Below, in pieces: positions 8,860 to 19,601 of a DNA stretch of 64,000 nt. The stretch is from Litorimonas cladophorae. GTDB lineage: Bacteria; Pseudomonadota; Alphaproteobacteria; Caulobacterales; Maricaulaceae. The first letter of the stretch is position 1. Each line of letters starts with the position of its first letter. The position numbers and the translations under genes were made by a program. The notes under the pieces were generated by a model that saw nothing but the letters and a program-made list of their open reading frames with translations, was not told where the DNA came from and searched no databases. The stretch covers positions 930,001 through 994,000 of the forward strand of contig NZ_BMYV01000001.1 of assembly GCF_014652455.1 (NCBI RefSeq). The letters are read 5' to 3'.

Positions 8860-10188
8860 GTGAAAATTGTACTGCCTGCGCTCGGAAGCGTTGCTGCTAT
8901 CGCCCTCTTTGCCTTCTCGACGACGTATCAATCCGCCGTCGCCGTCGAACGTCCAGCATATGATGAGACGTTCGAACAACTTGAGCTTTTTGCAGATGTT
9001 CTTGCCCGTGTTCGCAGTCAATATGTTGTCGAAGTCGATGACAGTGAACTGATTGAAGATGCCATGAACGGCATGCTCCAATCCCTCGACCCTCATTCCT
9101 CTTACATTAATCCCGAGGCTTTCCGCGAAATGCGGATGAATACCAAAGGTGAATATGGTGGCCTGGGGATGGAAGTCACGATGGAAGATGGATTTGTGAA
9201 AGTCATTTCTCCCATCGATGACACACCTGCCAAACGCGCTGGCATTAAAGCTGGCGATTACATCACCGAAATCGAAGGCAAATCCCTTATTGGCGCAACC
9301 CTAAGCGAAGCTGTTGGTCAGATGCGAGGGAAACCTGGCGAACCGATCAACATTACGGTTATCCGCGAAGGTGAAGACCCGCTCTACATTGATATTGTTC
9401 GTGAAGTGATCAAACGGCAGACCGTTAAACATGAAATGAAAGACGGCATCGGCTATATTCGTATCGCACAATTTAACGAGAAAGCCGCAGATGGCCTAAA
9501 AGACTCCATCGCCGCCTTACAAAAAGAAAGCGGTGGGCGTCTACCTGGGTTAGTTCTTGACCTACGCGGAAACCCAGGCGGATTGCTGACGCAATCTGTC
9601 GAAGTCTCATCCGTATTTCTGAACGGCGGCGAAGTCGTTTCAACGCGGGGTCGTCGGTCCGACGATGTGAACGTGTATAATGCAGAAAAAGGCCAAATGG
9701 CCAAAGATGTCCCACTTATTGTGCTGGTTGACGGTGCATCCGCCTCTGCTTCGGAAATCGTGGCCGGCGCGGTACAAGATAAAGGCCGCGGTCTGATTTT
9801 GGGCATGACGACCTTTGGTAAAGGATCTGTGCAAGACGTGATCCCATTGCGAGGCGGTCGGGACGGCGCGTTGAAAATCACAACGCAGCGGTATTACACA
9901 CCGAATGGTCGTAGTATCCAATCTAGCGGCATTGTGCCAGACTTGACGATTTCCGCGATCCCTGACGACGGAGAGGAACACAAACGTTTTTCTGAAGCCA
10001 GTCTTCCAAATGCTATCGAGAATGAGGACACTGCGGAAGAGATGGCAGATGAAGTAGATGTTGTTGACTTGAAGATTGATTATCCACCAGAAGGATTTGA
10101 GATCTCAGACGACTATCAACTGCAGCAAGCGATCGCGCTCCTGAAATCGGGCACATATGCCGAAAAGTTAGCGGCAGCTCGAGGCTAA
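8860..10188 (+). CDS. ctpA: S41 carboxy-terminal processing protease (first of a tandem pair)
   Basis: GTG 8860 is chosen because GGAG lies at 8849-8852; an upstream GTG at 8833 has no ribosome site. The product (442 residues) has an N-terminal membrane/signal segment, an N-terminal helical region, a PDZ domain (YGGLGMEVTMEDG, about 100-180) and an S41 core. The catalytic Ser lies in the ASASE stretch and the Lys in FGKGS. Such proteases trim periplasmic proteins from the C-terminus and often control peptidoglycan enzymes, which suits the EnvC-like neighbour. An acidic stretch (about 390-415) precedes the C-terminus. It is 3 nt from a paralogue. Confidence 0.93.
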   Translation: MKIVLPALGSVAAIALFAFSTTYQSAVAVERPAYDETFEQLELFADVLARVRSQYVVEVDDSELIEDAMNGMLQSLDPHSSYINPEAFREMRMNTKGEYGGLGMEVTMEDGFVKVISPIDDTPAKRAGIKAGDYITEIEGKSLIGATLSEAVGQMRGKPGEPINITVIREGEDPLYIDIVREVIKRQTVKHEMKDGIGYIRIAQFNEKAADGLKDSIAALQKESGGRLPGLVLDLRGNPGGLLTQSVEVSSVFLNGGEVVSTRGRRSDDVNVYNAEKGQMAKDVPLIVLVDGASASASEIVAGAVQDKGRGLILGMTTFGKGSVQDVIPLRGGRDGALKITTQRYYTPNGRSIQSSGIVPDLTISAIPDDGEEHKRFSEASLPNAIENEDTAEEMADEVDVVDLKIDYPPEGFEISDDYQLQQAIALLKSGTYAEKLAAARG

Positions 10189-10191
10189 AAC

Positions 10192-11499
10192 GTGCGGAAT
10201 AAACTCTGGTCAGGAACAAAATGGGCGGCCCTCGCGGTTGCTGCGACTTTGCCGCTCGCTGCAATCGCCGATGAGAAAAACCCGCAAGCCATTTACGACG
10301 AGTTGCAGATTTTTTCCGACGTTCTCGCAATCGTTCAAAATCAATATGTCGAAGAAGTCGACTCGGCGAGTTTGATCGAAAATGCACTCAATGGCGCTTT
10401 GGGGTCACTCGACCCGCATTCGTCTTATGTGGCGCCTGTGCAATTCACCGAACAACGCGAAGCCGTCCGTCGCGAATACGGTGGTTTGGGAATCGAGATT
10501 CAATCAGAAGGCGGATTAGTTCGCGTTAATCATGCCATTGAAGAAGGCCCTGCCTACGCAGCTGGCATACGCGGTGGCGATTTGATTACGGCCGTTGACG
10601 GTATCGACATACGCGGGAAAACCCTCGACGATGCGGTAAGTGGAATGCGTGGTTTGAAGGGGGAGCCGGTAACCGTCACCGTACTTTCGCCTGGCAAAAC
10701 GTCTCGCGATGTTGTCGTTGTTCGAGACACTGTCCGCGGCCGTGCCATTCGTCATCGTGTTGAACAAGGTGTTGGCTACATCCAAATCGAAACGTTTAAC
10801 AATGATCGGTTGACGGATGACACAACCCGCGCACTCGCGGACCTTGAAAAACAACTGGGTAAACTCGACAAATTGATAATCGACCTTCGCGGTAACCGTG
10901 GGGGCTTGCTGACCGAATCGGTCAGTATTTCCGGCTTATTCCTGGATGGCGGCGAAGTTCTCTCCGCGCGTGGGCGTGATGCCAGCGACAATGAACGCTA
11001 TAACGCTGAAGCGGGGGAATTATATCCCGACGCGAAAATAGTCATTCTCATGAGTCCAGGTTCCGCTTCTGCAGCAGAAATCGTTGCTGGGGCTCTGCAA
11101 GATCGCGGCCGCGGCGTCGTCCTAGGTCGACGAAGTTTCGGCAAAGGCTCTGTCCAATCTGTAATCCCATTGGGCCCGGAAGAAGGCGCGCTTCGCCTAA
11201 CCACGCAGCGCTATTATACGCCATCGGGGCAATCCATTCAGGGTCGCGGCATCATGCCAGACCTACTTGTATCAGGGTTGGAAGATAAAGGCGAAATTCG
11301 GAAACGTTTCCGCGAAGACTCCCTCAGGAACTTTCTTAGCAACCCAGACGATTCCGACTATGAAGAGAAGTATGAAGATATTCTCTTTCCCGACGAGATC
11401 TTTCCAGATGACGAGGACTTTCAACTTCGTAAAGCGGTCGAGGTCCTGAAAACGTCGCAATATGAACGCCTGCTGGAAGCCCAAGAAAATCGCTTTTGA
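10192..11499 (+). CDS. S41 carboxy-terminal processing protease (second of a tandem pair)
   Basis: A 435-residue paralogue of the preceding gene from GTG 10192. It has a signal peptide (LPLAAIAD), the same DxLAxVxxQYVEEVD and LDPHSSYV features, a PDZ domain (YGGLGIEI), an S41 Ser in SASAAE and a Lys in FGKGS, so both copies look catalytically intact. The C-terminal third has diverged and is very acidic (DDSDYEEKYEDILFPDE). Tandem placement with a 3-nt gap suggests a duplication with separation of substrates. Confidence 0.92.
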   Translation: MRNKLWSGTKWAALAVAATLPLAAIADEKNPQAIYDELQIFSDVLAIVQNQYVEEVDSASLIENALNGALGSLDPHSSYVAPVQFTEQREAVRREYGGLGIEIQSEGGLVRVNHAIEEGPAYAAGIRGGDLITAVDGIDIRGKTLDDAVSGMRGLKGEPVTVTVLSPGKTSRDVVVVRDTVRGRAIRHRVEQGVGYIQIETFNNDRLTDDTTRALADLEKQLGKLDKLIIDLRGNRGGLLTESVSISGLFLDGGEVLSARGRDASDNERYNAEAGELYPDAKIVILMSPGSASAAEIVAGALQDRGRGVVLGRRSFGKGSVQSVIPLGPEEGALRLTTQRYYTPSGQSIQGRGIMPDLLVSGLEDKGEIRKRFREDSLRNFLSNPDDSDYEEKYEDILFPDEIFPDDEDFQLRKAVEVLKTSQYERLLEAQENRF

Positions 11500-11585
11500 C
11501 CGTGTTTCGTCCACTTACTTCGCGGGCCCTACTCGGATGAAAGACACGCATTGTCGTTCTTTCAAAATCAACTTAGTAACAGTGC

Positions 11586-12746
11586 ATGTCCGCTAAACAC
11601 CCGACTCGTCGATCTGCTTTAAATCTGCCGTCGCGTCGTAAACACGTCGCTCTGGCGACGTTAGTCCTGATGGGCGGCCTTCTGCTTCCCGTCGCCACAG
11701 TGTCTCTCTTTGGGAACCCGACGGATGCCCGCGCAGAGGGAAGTGTCCTTGTCGCGAAACTACCGACCTTGGCTACTCTTTCCCCTCTGGAAGATGAAAC
11801 ATTGGCTACACCTGATTTATTAGCGGGTGATGTGCCAGAAGGTGTCAACCCAACCGATGCCCTTGTCTCTTCAAACTCTGATATGGACGCAGTCGGCGAT
11901 TCCGTTTCTAAGTCGAACGAACCTAAAACGATTACGATTCCTATCGACCAAAGGCGCGCCTTGAGATCAGCGCCGATACCAGGCTTGACCCGTCAAAGTA
12001 GTTTCGGCCCCGTCCCCAATAAGGGCGCTAGCAATGCTTTGGCCGCTTATAAACGACCCTATACCCAAAAAACTGGAAAACGGCCTGTATCCCTGATTAT
12101 TGGCGGTCTCGGCGTGCATCGACGGCTCACTCAGGACGCCATTCAAGCCCTACCTGCCGATGTAACGCTTTCGTTCGCGGCTCACAGTGTCGGACTGCAA
12201 GACTGGATCGATATGGCCCGTGCCGACGGTCATGAAGTTTTGATAGAAATTCCAATGGAGTCTGAGGGTTTTGATCCATCGGAACCCGGCGCTGACAGAG
12301 CTTTACGTGTGTCCACATCAGAACGCGAAATGAAACGCAATTTGGACTGGATTTTATCGAGAGCCCAGGGATATGCAGGCGTCATCAATTTCAATGGCGA
12401 TCTGTTTTTACGTCGCACAGACGTAGCTGCACCTTTCATCGACCATCTTTCCAAAACGGGCTTGGGTTTTATCACGGATGGCTCGTTCCAGACCCCCTCC
12501 CTTTCCGCGCTTTCGAGGTCGGTCGGCCAACCTTTCAAAACTGGAAACGGTTTAATCGACCCTGACCCCATTCCTCAGGTGATTTCCGCGCGTTTGGCGG
12601 ACTTAACCAAGGTTGCAAGCACTGAACCACACCCCCTTGGTGTTGGTTTCTATTACCAAGAAACACTGTCCGAGGTTACAAAATGGATTGCAACACTCGA
12701 GTCGGAGGGACTTCAGCTGGCACCTGCGACGGCATCCCTAAAGTAA
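11586..12746 (+). CDS. Divergent polysaccharide deacetylase family protein
   Basis: A 386-residue protein with a basic N-terminus and a hydrophobic segment at about 20-42, then a linker of low complexity, then the YibQ/DUF610 domain from about residue 160. RPVSLIIGGLGVHRRLT, VTLSFAAHSVGLQDW, GHEVLIEIPMES and FITDGSFQT are recognisable. The family belongs to the NodB-like deacetylase fold; its substrate is not established. The gene follows the two S41 proteases and precedes rppH, an order common in alphaproteobacteria, so an envelope role is an inference from context. Confidence 0.85.
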   Translation: MSAKHPTRRSALNLPSRRKHVALATLVLMGGLLLPVATVSLFGNPTDARAEGSVLVAKLPTLATLSPLEDETLATPDLLAGDVPEGVNPTDALVSSNSDMDAVGDSVSKSNEPKTITIPIDQRRALRSAPIPGLTRQSSFGPVPNKGASNALAAYKRPYTQKTGKRPVSLIIGGLGVHRRLTQDAIQALPADVTLSFAAHSVGLQDWIDMARADGHEVLIEIPMESEGFDPSEPGADRALRVSTSEREMKRNLDWILSRAQGYAGVINFNGDLFLRRTDVAAPFIDHLSKTGLGFITDGSFQTPSLSALSRSVGQPFKTGNGLIDPDPIPQVISARLADLTKVASTEPHPLGVGFYYQETLSEVTKWIATLESEGLQLAPATASLK

Positions 12747-12750
12747 AGTC

Positions 12751-13245
12751 ATGAAACGCAATAAAAAAGATTATCGTCGCAACGTCGGCGTGGCCGTTTT
12801 CAATGCAAAAGGTCAAGTATGGCTGGGCAAGCGGTTTGGTGAAGACGGTCCCTATTGCTGGCAATGCCCGCAAGGTGGCATTGATCGTGGAGAAAAGCCA
12901 AAGGCAGCAGCGCGTCGAGAGCTTTTTGAAGAGACAGGACTCCGCGCGAATAAAATGGAATACTTAGGCCGCATCAAAGGGTGGCTATATTATGATTTTC
13001 CACCAGAGCTTCTCGCGAAGAAGCGGAGACGTTTCTCCAGTTTGGGACAACGTCAAAAATGGTATGCCTTCCGCTATCACGGTGACGGCTCTGATGTAGA
13101 TTTGAAAGCACATGGCCCGCAGGAGTTTTCGGATTGGCGCTGGGCGGATTTAGAGACGATTACGGAAACAATTATTCCGTTTAAGCGCCCTGTCTATGAA
13201 CGGCTCATCATCGAATTTGCAGACTTCGCAAAGCCAGCGGAATAG
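12751..13245 (+). CDS. rppH: RNA pyrophosphohydrolase
   Basis: A 164-residue Nudix hydrolase. The Nudix box is intact (GGIDRGEKPKAAARRELFEE then TGL) and the N-terminus NVGVAVFNAKGQVWLGKR and WQCPQGG are typical of RppH. It removes pyrophosphate from 5' triphosphate mRNA ends and so starts RNase E-dependent decay. Its ATG is 4 nt after the deacetylase stop, which makes it the last gene of the long plus-strand series. Confidence 0.93.
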   Translation: MKRNKKDYRRNVGVAVFNAKGQVWLGKRFGEDGPYCWQCPQGGIDRGEKPKAAARRELFEETGLRANKMEYLGRIKGWLYYDFPPELLAKKRRRFSSLGQRQKWYAFRYHGDGSDVDLKAHGPQEFSDWRWADLETITETIIPFKRPVYERLIIEFADFAKPAE

Positions 13246-13259
13246 CTTAGGGCCTTCGC

Positions 13260-14606
13260 ATGACGGAGACGGCTGAAACTTCTAAGAATGCGCTAATATT
13301 TGTTTTGATCACTGTCATGATCAATTCGATAGGCTTTGGCATCATGATTCCGGTCCTCCCGAATCTGATCAAAGAATTGACGGGGTTAGAAAACAGTCAA
13401 GCCGTCTGGCACAGTGGTTTTCTGACACTGACTTTTGCCTTCTTACAATTCATTTGCATGCCAATTGTTGGCGGACTTTCAGATCGATTTGGGCGACGCC
13501 CGATCATGTTGTTTTCTCTTGGGGGACTGGCTTTTGATTACTTCCTGATCGCCCTCGCCCCTACTATCATTTGGCTTTATTTCGCGCGGGCATTCTCTGG
13601 CATATTTGGCGCGACCTTCTCGACGGCAAATGCCTATGTCGCCGACGTCAGCCCACCAGAAAAACGGGCGCAGAACTTTGGCTTGATTGGGGCAAGTTTC
13701 GGCGTTGGGTTTTTACTTGGCCCCGTAATCGGAGGCCTTCTCGGGGAATATGGAACGCGTGTCCCATTTTTTGCGGCGGGCGTGATATCACTGATCAACG
13801 TAATTTACGGGCTCATTTTCCTACCCGAAACGCTCGCGAAGACAAAGCGACGCCCTTTTTCAATTCTAAGGTCTAACCCAGTTGGATCTCTACTCTCCCT
13901 CGGCCGGATCAAAGGCGTCAAAGGTCTCATATTCGTCTTATTTATCCTCGCAACGGCACACACTGTTTACCCGACGACATATACGTTTTCGACGATGGAA
14001 GGCTTGGGCTGGACCTCTGGGAATGTAGGTTTTTCTCTGGGCGCTTTTGCCGTTGCCTCTATGGTCGTTCAAGGCGGCCTGATCCGCATCATTATCCCCA
14101 AGATCGGGTTATTTTGGGCGGGCTTCATTGGAATGCTTTCTGCGGTCCTCGCATATACAATGATGGGTAGTGCGGATGCGGGGTGGGTCATTTATGCTGC
14201 TGGACCGTTTGCCGCGCTGGCTGGCCTATATGGACCGGCACTGACGAATATGATGAGTAGTCGCGTCTCTGAGAGCGAGCAAGGCGAGCTGCAAGGCGCA
14301 ATTGGCGCAGCTCAGGGTTTGGCCCTGATGGCGGGCCCATTAGCCATGACAGGCATTTTCGCGGCTTTTGGAGACACAGCGAACAAAGCCGCACGACAGA
14401 TGCAGGCATTCCCAGAGAATATTATTGGGCTATCGCGCTATATGCTGGGGGATATGGCAATCCCTTACATTCCAGGGTCACCCTTTCTTCTGGCCGCAGG
14501 ATTGTCGCTCTTGGCTCTCACGACTTTCCTACTCGTGACAAAGAAGGCAGATCGCGACGCGCGTTATGCCCCGACAAATCAAATCGAGAGTGAAGATTTA
14601 CCATGA
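13260..14606 (+). CDS. MFS transporter, TetA-like
   Basis: A 448-residue protein with 12 predicted membrane segments. The N-terminal [18 protein letters not shown] and the motif-A loop [13 protein letters not shown] between segments 2 and 3 match the TCR/Tet branch of drug:proton antiporters. Substrate is unknown; chromosomal members often export unrelated compounds. There is no TetR-type regulator beside it. It overlaps the sulfotransferase gene by 4 nt (ATGA), hinting at coupled expression. Confidence 0.88.
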   Translation: MTETAETSKNALIFVLITVMINSIGFGIMIPVLPNLIKELTGLENSQAVWHSGFLTLTFAFLQFICMPIVGGLSDRFGRRPIMLFSLGGLAFDYFLIALAPTIIWLYFARAFSGIFGATFSTANAYVADVSPPEKRAQNFGLIGASFGVGFLLGPVIGGLLGEYGTRVPFFAAGVISLINVIYGLIFLPETLAKTKRRPFSILRSNPVGSLLSLGRIKGVKGLIFVLFILATAHTVYPTTYTFSTMEGLGWTSGNVGFSLGAFAVASMVVQGGLIRIIIPKIGLFWAGFIGMLSAVLAYTMMGSADAGWVIYAAGPFAALAGLYGPALTNMMSSRVSESEQGELQGAIGAAQGLALMAGPLAMTGIFAAFGDTANKAARQMQAFPENIIGLSRYMLGDMAIPYIPGSPFLLAAGLSLLALTTFLLVTKKADRDARYAPTNQIESEDLP

Positions 14607-15181
14607 TCATATCTCACAAATACAAAACCATTTTTATCCATGTACATCGGACAGGCGGGACGACGATCGGAAATCTGCTGATTGAGGAAATGGGCAATAA
14701 AGTTGAAACCATTAGCCAGCATGGCAATGCGAAGACCGAAGAGTCGGCTTTGCTTGAGGCGCACCCTAATTATTTCACCTTCGGCTTTGTTCGCAATCCT
14801 TGGGACAGACTACTCTCTTGGTATAGCCGCCTTTATGAACCTGCAGATACGAAAATTGGGATTGAGGAAACTCGACGAGATTTTGAAGCCTTTCTGATCG
14901 ATTTAGCAAAGAACGACCACGATGACGCCTTTCACATGAACCAACTGGATTACTTCACAGATAAAAACGGCAAACCGCATTTCGATAAAATTGGGCGTTT
15001 CGAGTCATTTGAGACTGATGTCATAGATATTTTTGAAACTTTAGGGCATGACATCCACAGGATTCCAAAGCTGAACGTAACCTCGGAAAAGCGGTATCAG
15101 GACTATTACACCGATGTTGCTCAGAAAACTATTTCAGAAGCCTGCCGAGGGGACATCGCCCAGTTTGGATATCAGTTTTAA
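14603..15181 (+). CDS. Sulfotransferase family protein
   Basis: A 192-residue protein with the PAPS-binding features of the sulfotransferase family 2 group: a 5'-phosphosulfate loop HVHRTGGTT near residue 13 and the 3'-phosphate region FVRNPWDRLLSWYSRLYE near 65. The loop has HRTGGTT where PKTGGTS is more common. It would transfer sulfate to a sugar or polysaccharide, but no carbohydrate cluster is nearby. Its stop overlaps the stop of the metallophosphoesterase gene on the other strand within the palindrome TTAA. Confidence 0.8.
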   Translation: MIISHKYKTIFIHVHRTGGTTIGNLLIEEMGNKVETISQHGNAKTEESALLEAHPNYFTFGFVRNPWDRLLSWYSRLYEPADTKIGIEETRRDFEAFLIDLAKNDHDDAFHMNQLDYFTDKNGKPHFDKIGRFESFETDVIDIFETLGHDIHRIPKLNVTSEKRYQDYYTDVAQKTISEACRGDIAQFGYQF

Positions 15182-16017
15182 GGCTGGGGCTGCAGCGTGA
15201 TGAGAACAATTTCAGGGGTCGCGCGAAATCTTGCAGGTAGGATAGAGGTTCCGACGCCTGCACTCACAAACATGTCGACGCCAGCAATACGCGAAAACCC
15301 GTAGCTATGTTCTACGCCGAGACTAATGCTATTCACGCGCCGACCAATTATCGGCAAGTTGATTTGTCCACCATGTGTATGCCCAGAAAGCACGAGAACC
15401 GTATCACGCCTAAAAGCGCGCCACGCATCCGGCGAATGGGTAATGACCAAAGGGGACTTGCCAGTCTCACAATTCGCGTAAGCTGACACATCAGGGCTGG
15501 CCGTCAGCGCATCAGCTAATCCCACGAGACACAAGTCTCCGAACGTCACAGACGTGTTCTCCAAGACAGATACACCTGCATCCTCCAACATTCGAGCAAC
15601 TGCAGTCGCGTCGTAATAAGCGTCATGATTGCCAATCGTTGCAAATGCTGGCGCAGCTATCCGCGATAAATGTCCCAAACCTGTTTCAATACCCGTGTTG
15701 AAATCTGCCCCATGCGCTCCCCGCGCGATATGTCCTGCAATGAAATCTCCCGGCATCACCACAAGATCGGGACCCAGCGCATTCACCTGCTCTACAAGAC
15801 GCTCCACGCGCTTTGGGGGAACCGACGGACTGTTGATGTGAATATCCGTTATTAATGCAATGCGAAGCGAGGGGCCTTTATAGGACTGCGACACATGGCT
15901 GATTTCTCGAATGACTAATCTGTGGGGCTCAATGAGAAAGCCATAAACTAAGCATAGAACAGCGATGCCCGAAGCCCATAAACTTTCGCGGAAAATTCGT
16001 CTCAAGACATGGCTCAA
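15178..16017 (-). CDS. Membrane-anchored metallophosphoesterase (YaeI/YkuE type)
   Basis: A 279-residue protein with an N-terminal membrane helix (ASGIAVLCLVYGFL) and a calcineurin-like phosphoesterase domain. The metal-binding motifs are complete: DIH, GDF, GNHD, THS and GHTHGG. Relatives YaeI and YkuE act on phosphodiesters, including UDP-2,3-diacylglucosamine-like or wall-polymer substrates, but the substrate here is not known. The start overlaps the MOSC gene stop by 4 nt, so the two form an operon. Confidence 0.9.
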   Translation of the reverse strand: MSHVLRRIFRESLWASGIAVLCLVYGFLIEPHRLVIREISHVSQSYKGPSLRIALITDIHINSPSVPPKRVERLVEQVNALGPDLVVMPGDFIAGHIARGAHGADFNTGIETGLGHLSRIAAPAFATIGNHDAYYDATAVARMLEDAGVSVLENTSVTFGDLCLVGLADALTASPDVSAYANCETGKSPLVITHSPDAWRAFRRDTVLVLSGHTHGGQINLPIIGRRVNSISLGVEHSYGFSRIAGVDMFVSAGVGTSILPARFRATPEIVLITLQPQP

Positions 16018-16556
16018 ACTGGTGACAATCTCTGGTGCGGCTTTGGAGGAAGAATGATATCTATGGCGTCGCCGGCTTTCACTACACCACCCGCTATTAT
16101 CACGCCCATGACACCGCTTTGCGGAAACGGTGTGCCGTCCTCATGCTTGGCCAAACACGCCTTCATCAATCCCGGCGCTATCGTGTTCAAATATTTACAA
16201 GGGTTGCGCAGACCTGTTACCTTGATAACGGCGCTGCCTATTTTCAAACGGGTACCCTGAGGTAGACCCAAGATATCAATATTCCGCGTTGTAATGTTCT
16301 CCCCCATTTGCCCGGGACGGACGGTCATTCCCTGATCCGCCATTTGGTCGAATAATTCAGCATGTATAAGATGGATCTGACGCAAATTCGGCGCAGTGGG
16401 ATTTCGGCGCTTGTCATACCGATGCTGAATGGTTTCTCCAGCATGGGCGTCGCCTTCAACGCCCCAGCCAGCAATCAAGGTAATTTCGGCTTGTACGGCC
16501 TTGATAATATTATGGGTAGAGTCGCAAGCGACAGCGACAACTTTGGGCTGGGTCAT
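16014..16556 (-). CDS. MOSC domain protein
   Basis: The ATG at 16556 is preferred to an upstream in-frame TTG at 16589, giving about 180 residues. The MOSC fold is shown by WGVEGDAHAG, GQMGENITTRNIDI and LRNPCKYL with its conserved Cys, which in relatives handles sulfur or binds the molybdenum cofactor. Standalone MOSC proteins such as YiiM reduce N-hydroxylated compounds. No molybdenum-cofactor gene is near. It overlaps the metallophosphoesterase gene. Confidence 0.87.
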   Translation of the reverse strand: MTQPKVVAVACDSTHNIIKAVQAEITLIAGWGVEGDAHAGETIQHRYDKRRNPTAPNLRQIHLIHAELFDQMADQGMTVRPGQMGENITTRNIDILGLPQGTRLKIGSAVIKVTGLRNPCKYLNTIAPGLMKACLAKHEDGTPFPQSGVMGVIIAGGVVKAGDAIDIILPPKPHQRLSPV

Positions 16557-16586
16557 ACGCTTTACTAACGCGCAACGGTCAAACGT

Positions 16587-16626
16587 CAAAACGAAAGCGG
16601 CCCCCCACTTGAAAGTGGGAGGCCGC
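16587..16626 (-). terminator. Terminator of the atp operon
   Basis: A 13-bp stem with one C/A mismatch (16597-16609 with 16614-16626, TGAA on the plus strand as loop) is followed on the minus strand by TTTCGTTTT. It lies 22 bp beyond the atpC stop and before the MOSC start. Confidence 0.85.
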
Positions 16627-16648
16627 TAAATAAAATATCTAGTGAAAA

Positions 16649-17038
16649 TTAAACGGCGAGAACTGCTCTCAAACCGTCCAAATTTTGACGCGCAGCCAGT
16701 GCGGCCTCACCCGTCAGATTTTCAAGGCTCGCCTCAACAGTAGTAATCTGCGCCTCAATTGACGAGCGATCAACGTCTTCAAGCCTAACGGCCCGTTCCG
16801 CCAAAACGGTTAGGCCTGTTGGGGTAACATCTGCAAATCCGCCCTGAACGAAGAATTCAGTTTCTGAGCCATCTTCATAAACTTTAATCGTGCCCGTCCG
16901 AATAGCCGCCATGAGCGGGCTATGATTTGGCAAAATACCCAAATCGCCCTCTGTTCCAGGAATATCGACTTGGTCGACATCGCCAGCGTAAAGTTCACGC
17001 TCTGGTGAGACGAGTGAGAAGTTGATTTTATCAGCCAT
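16649..17038 (-). CDS. atpC: ATP synthase F1 subunit epsilon
   Basis: A 129-residue protein with the N-terminal beta-sandwich of epsilon (SPERELYAGDVDQVDIPGTEG, LPNHSPLMAAIRTG) and a shortened C-terminal helical part ending in NLDGLRAVLAV. Epsilon couples the gamma rotor to the c-ring and can restrain ATP hydrolysis. It is the last gene of the operon, 39 bp after atpD, and is followed by a terminator. Confidence 0.96.
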   Translation of the reverse strand: MADKINFSLVSPERELYAGDVDQVDIPGTEGDLGILPNHSPLMAAIRTGTIKVYEDGSETEFFVQGGFADVTPTGLTVLAERAVRLEDVDRSSIEAQITTVEASLENLTGEAALAARQNLDGLRAVLAV

Positions 17039-17077
17039 AAGAAGTCTCCACTCTCCCCGTAGAGAGAGATTAAGGCG

Positions 17078-18628
<1,551 letters not shown>

Positions 18629-18669
18629 CTAGCCTCTTAAATCCGTAGCGCTTTCGCGCAGGTGTAATC

Positions 18670-19590
18670 TTACAGCGCTTCAGCGCCTGAAATAATCTCG
18701 ATCAGCTCGGACGTAATACGTGCCTGACGCGTCCGGTTAAACTGCATTGTTAAGTTCTCAATCATGTCGCCCGCATTACGCGTAGCGTTATCCATGGCTG
18801 TCATTTTTGAGCCCATCTCGCCTGCCTGGTTTTCCAGGAGAGCTGAGAATATTTGGGTGTTAATATTACGGGGCAATAGAACACGAAGGATGCCAGTTTC
18901 ATCTGGCTCATATGTGTAAATAGCACCGTCAAGATCTGGGGCAAAAACCTCATCCGCAGCATGTTCACCAGACGCGTCGTCCTTGGACCCGATTGCGGCG
19001 ATTGCAGGAATCATGGTCGTTGAAACCGCATCTTGCTCCATCACATTCTTAAATTTGGAGTATATCAACTTGCAGACGTCGAATTCGCCGGCCTCAAACA
19101 TCGATGTGATTTTCTCACCAATGTTTTGCGCGATGCCTGCGTGCAGTTTACGCTCTTCTTTCAATGACACAAATTCAACGATCTGATCAGCATACAGCCG
19201 GTTGAGTTGGTCATACCCCTTTTTGCCAATCAGGTAGAGCTTTACAGTTTTACCAGCCCGCTCAAGAGCGACGATCTCTTCGCGCGCTTTACGCACGATG
19301 TTCGTGTTAAAACCGCCACAAAGACCACGGTCCGCGGTCGCGACGACGAGTAAGACATTATCAGACTTACCATTGCCAACAAGCAATTCAGGACCATCTG
19401 TAGCATCCGCCATAGATCCAGCGAGATTGATAATAATTGAATTCAACCGATCCGAATAAGGACGAGAAGCCTCAGCAGCCTCTTGCGCTTTCCGCAGCTT
19501 TGCTGCGGCAACCATTTGCATGGCCTTCGTGATCTTCTGCGTATTCTTTACGCTTCCAATCCGGTTTTTTAGCTCTTTAAGAGATGCCAT
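18670..19590 (-). CDS. atpG: ATP synthase F1 subunit gamma
   Basis: A 306-residue central rotor subunit. The conserved N-terminal helix (MASLKELKNRIGSVKNTQKITKAMQ begins it), TADRGLCGGFNTN and the C-terminal NATRNAGDMIENLTMQFNR are clear. An insertion around residues 195-215 (DDASGEHAADE) is a usual alphaproteobacterial variation. It lies 11 bp after atpA. Confidence 0.97.
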   Translation of the reverse strand: MASLKELKNRIGSVKNTQKITKAMQMVAAAKLRKAQEAAEASRPYSDRLNSIIINLAGSMADATDGPELLVGNGKSDNVLLVVATADRGLCGGFNTNIVRKAREEIVALERAGKTVKLYLIGKKGYDQLNRLYADQIVEFVSLKEERKLHAGIAQNIGEKITSMFEAGEFDVCKLIYSKFKNVMEQDAVSTTMIPAIAAIGSKDDASGEHAADEVFAPDLDGAIYTYEPDETGILRVLLPRNINTQIFSALLENQAGEMGSKMTAMDNATRNAGDMIENLTMQFNRTRQARITSELIEIISGAEAL

Positions 19591-19601
19591 CGAAGCGACC
19601 T

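Noticed and set aside
11586-12746. Loss of catalytic Asp residues in the polysaccharide deacetylase (GGLG in place of DDLG) as a novelty
   Set aside because: To my memory GGLG is common in alphaproteobacterial members of this family, so it is not special to this gene.
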